A stretch of DNA of 64,000 bases from Lewinellaceae bacterium (lineage in GTDB: Bacteria > Bacteroidota > Bacteroidia > Chitinophagales > Saprospiraceae). The first letter of the stretch is position 1; every line of letters begins with the position of its first letter. The stretch is from positions 1 to 64,000 of the forward strand of contig JAHELJ010000013.1 of NCBI GenBank assembly GCA_024644235.1, read 5' to 3'. Below are positions 63,027 through 64,000 of this stretch, piece after piece. The notes beneath the pieces are model-generated. The model was not told where the DNA came from and searched no databases. It saw only the letters and a program-made list of their open reading frames with translations. The translations under genes were made by a program, and so were the position numbers.

Positions 63027-63377
63027 TTAGGCCTCTACTTTCACGCCAAAAGGAAGATAAGCTTTGCGAGGAGGTTGAAAAACATCCAATGCCAGACAAT
63101 CAGTGCGTGGGGTGACTGTATGAGGTGTATTGGAGGGAATAATAATCACATCTCCAGCCTTACAGGTCTTGGTGAAATCACCAACCGTTACCTCCATTTC
63201 TCCCTCTAGCAGATTGAGTGCTTGGACTTCCGGGTGATGATGGAGTGGCAGCACGGCACCTTTCTTGCAATTTACAAACGAAAGAGTCATTCCACTTGTG
63301 TGAATAAGTCGAGAAGTATATCCGGGATACAACTCCTTCTCCTCAATATCAGTAAGTCGATGATATAGATCTTTCAT
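63027..63377 (-). CDS. Cupin-domain protein
   Basis: The single-domain cupin of 116 residues has the first metal motif in LPLHHHPEVQALNLLEGEM and the second in GDVIIIPSNTPHTV. Small cupins bind metals and act as sugar isomerases, dioxygenases or sensors; no specific substrate can be given. It lies 4 bp downstream of the aspartoacylase-family gene and is probably cotranscribed. Confidence 0.86.
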   Translation of the reverse strand: MKDLYHRLTDIEEKELYPGYTSRLIHTSGMTLSFVNCKKGAVLPLHHHPEVQALNLLEGEMEVTVGDFTKTCKAGDVIIIPSNTPHTVTPRTDCLALDVFQPPRKAYLPFGVKVEA

Positions 63378-63381
63378 AGAA

Positions 63382-64000
63382 TTAGTTTTGTATTGGTTCT
63401 ACAATGAAATACCCATCTTCTCCCTGGTCCTGGTAGAGTGGCATGAGGATCATTCCATCAAACTGAGCATGAACGAGGCCAAGTTTATCCTCGGCTAATT
63501 CTTCACCTTGGCTTATAGGTTGAAAATTCTTATAGCCGTTCTTCATTTGAAATTGGTCCCCAGGTAGGATGGAATGCCGGTAAAGCAGTCGTGCAACTTT
63601 AGGCAACCCCCTGGAATACTCCACAAGAAGCTGATTATGCCTGTTTTCGATATGAGCCAGGTCGACACAGCCTATTGTACCCATGCAGTTGATAACGGCT
63701 GCAATACATCGATTGACCGATAAGGGGTCATCATGCTGGCCACCTTCAAAGACCAAACCGGTGACTGCGTCATTATACTTTTCGGAATAATAACGTATAC
63801 AAGTGCCATCTAAACCTTCAATTACCCCTTTGATCACAGGAGCATGCATGGTCTCGGCGATCCTCAGACTTTCGGGTTGATTGGTAGGGAGAGTAAATAT
63901 TCCTCCGGCGGCAGTGGTGGTATGAAGATCAAGCAGAATAATTTGTCTGTGACCGTTCTGCCGGATTTCCTTGTCGATTATTCCCTTTAGCATCTTGAGT
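63382..64000 (-). CDS. Succinylglutamate desuccinylase/aspartoacylase family protein (5' end outside window)
   Basis: The frame is open to the right edge, so this is the C-terminal 205 codons or so. The first visible Met (63993) is internal. The sequence LLDLHTTTAAGG has the third zinc ligand (His) of the M14-like AstE/AspA fold, and FEGGQHDDPLSVNRCIAAVI has the catalytic glutamate. The first two zinc ligands lie beyond the window. Members remove acyl groups from N-acyl amino acids. The last visible residues form the usual beta-strand tail (GYFIVEPI). Confidence 0.85.
   Translation of the reverse strand, partial: LKMLKGIIDKEIRQNGHRQIILLDLHTTTAAGGIFTLPTNQPESLRIAETMHAPVIKGVIEGLDGTCIRYYSEKYNDAVTGLVFEGGQHDDPLSVNRCIAAVINCMGTIGCVDLAHIENRHNQLLVEYSRGLPKVARLLYRHSILPGDQFQMKNGYKNFQPISQGEELAEDKLGLVHAQFDGMILMPLYQDQGEDGYFIVEPIQN

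Overview
The window comes from the chromosome of a Bacteroidota bacterium, most likely a marine or soil Cytophagales/Saprospirales-type relative. The evidence is: a SprA/Sov type IX secretion (T9SS) translocon gene behind ruvA; a fused MurF-alanine racemase; TAnnTTTG promoter boxes, twice with TTTG 20 bp upstream; a T9SS-sorted SprB-repeat protein; and the rplM-rpsI-rpsB-tsf operon. No phage, insertion sequence or CRISPR array was seen.

Layout. 1-16 kb: sprA (cut by the left edge) and ruvA on the minus strand. Divergent from them on the plus strand are purD, murF-alr and three consecutive SurA/PPIC-type envelope chaperones, then clpB on the minus strand. 16.6-19.7 kb: a large envelope protein joining a metalloprotease-like domain, a TolB-like propeller and a BamA-like barrel. 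19.7-27 kb, minus strand: a MacB/FtsX permease, an inositol-monophosphatase family enzyme, an Nfu iron-sulfur protein, a ferredoxin reductase-like flavoprotein, and a mevalonate-pathway group (GHMP kinase, class II HMG-CoA reductase, type 2 IPP isomerase). 27-34 kb: a TPR protein, the ribosomal operon with its promoter and terminator, pyrH and purF. 33.9-41 kb: a compact plus-strand operon (small membrane protein, mutL, two rhomboids, an EEP hydrolase, cysS, an M28 glutaminyl-cyclase-like lipoprotein). 41.3 kb: tRNA-Val(UAC) with a very clear promoter. 41.8-44.6 kb: an Lnt-like membrane nitrilase-fold protein and a membrane-anchored AraC regulator.

45-48.9 kb: a non-replicative-type DnaE polymerase, divergent from a self-cleaving XRE/S24 (LexA-like) repressor. 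A perfect 18-bp palindrome lies between them, which suggests a damage-inducible mutagenesis unit without linked imuA/imuB. 49.3-61 kb: a surface-glycan-like region holding a GT-C membrane protein, two methyltransferases, two B12-type radical SAM proteins, two O-antigen-ligase-like proteins, a nucleotidyltransferase-fold protein with a winged-helix-like N-terminus, and the SprB-repeat T9SS cargo. 61-64 kb: ftcD, an OmpA-family lipoprotein, a cupin and a partial aspartoacylase-family gene.

The parts most worth following up are the DnaE/S24/palindrome unit, the radical SAM glycan-like cluster with its uncharacterised nucleotidyltransferase-like protein, the degenerate MutL metal site, and the mevalonate group with an operator-like dyad at its head. 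All calls rest on reading the sequence and recognising motifs; no database search was run.
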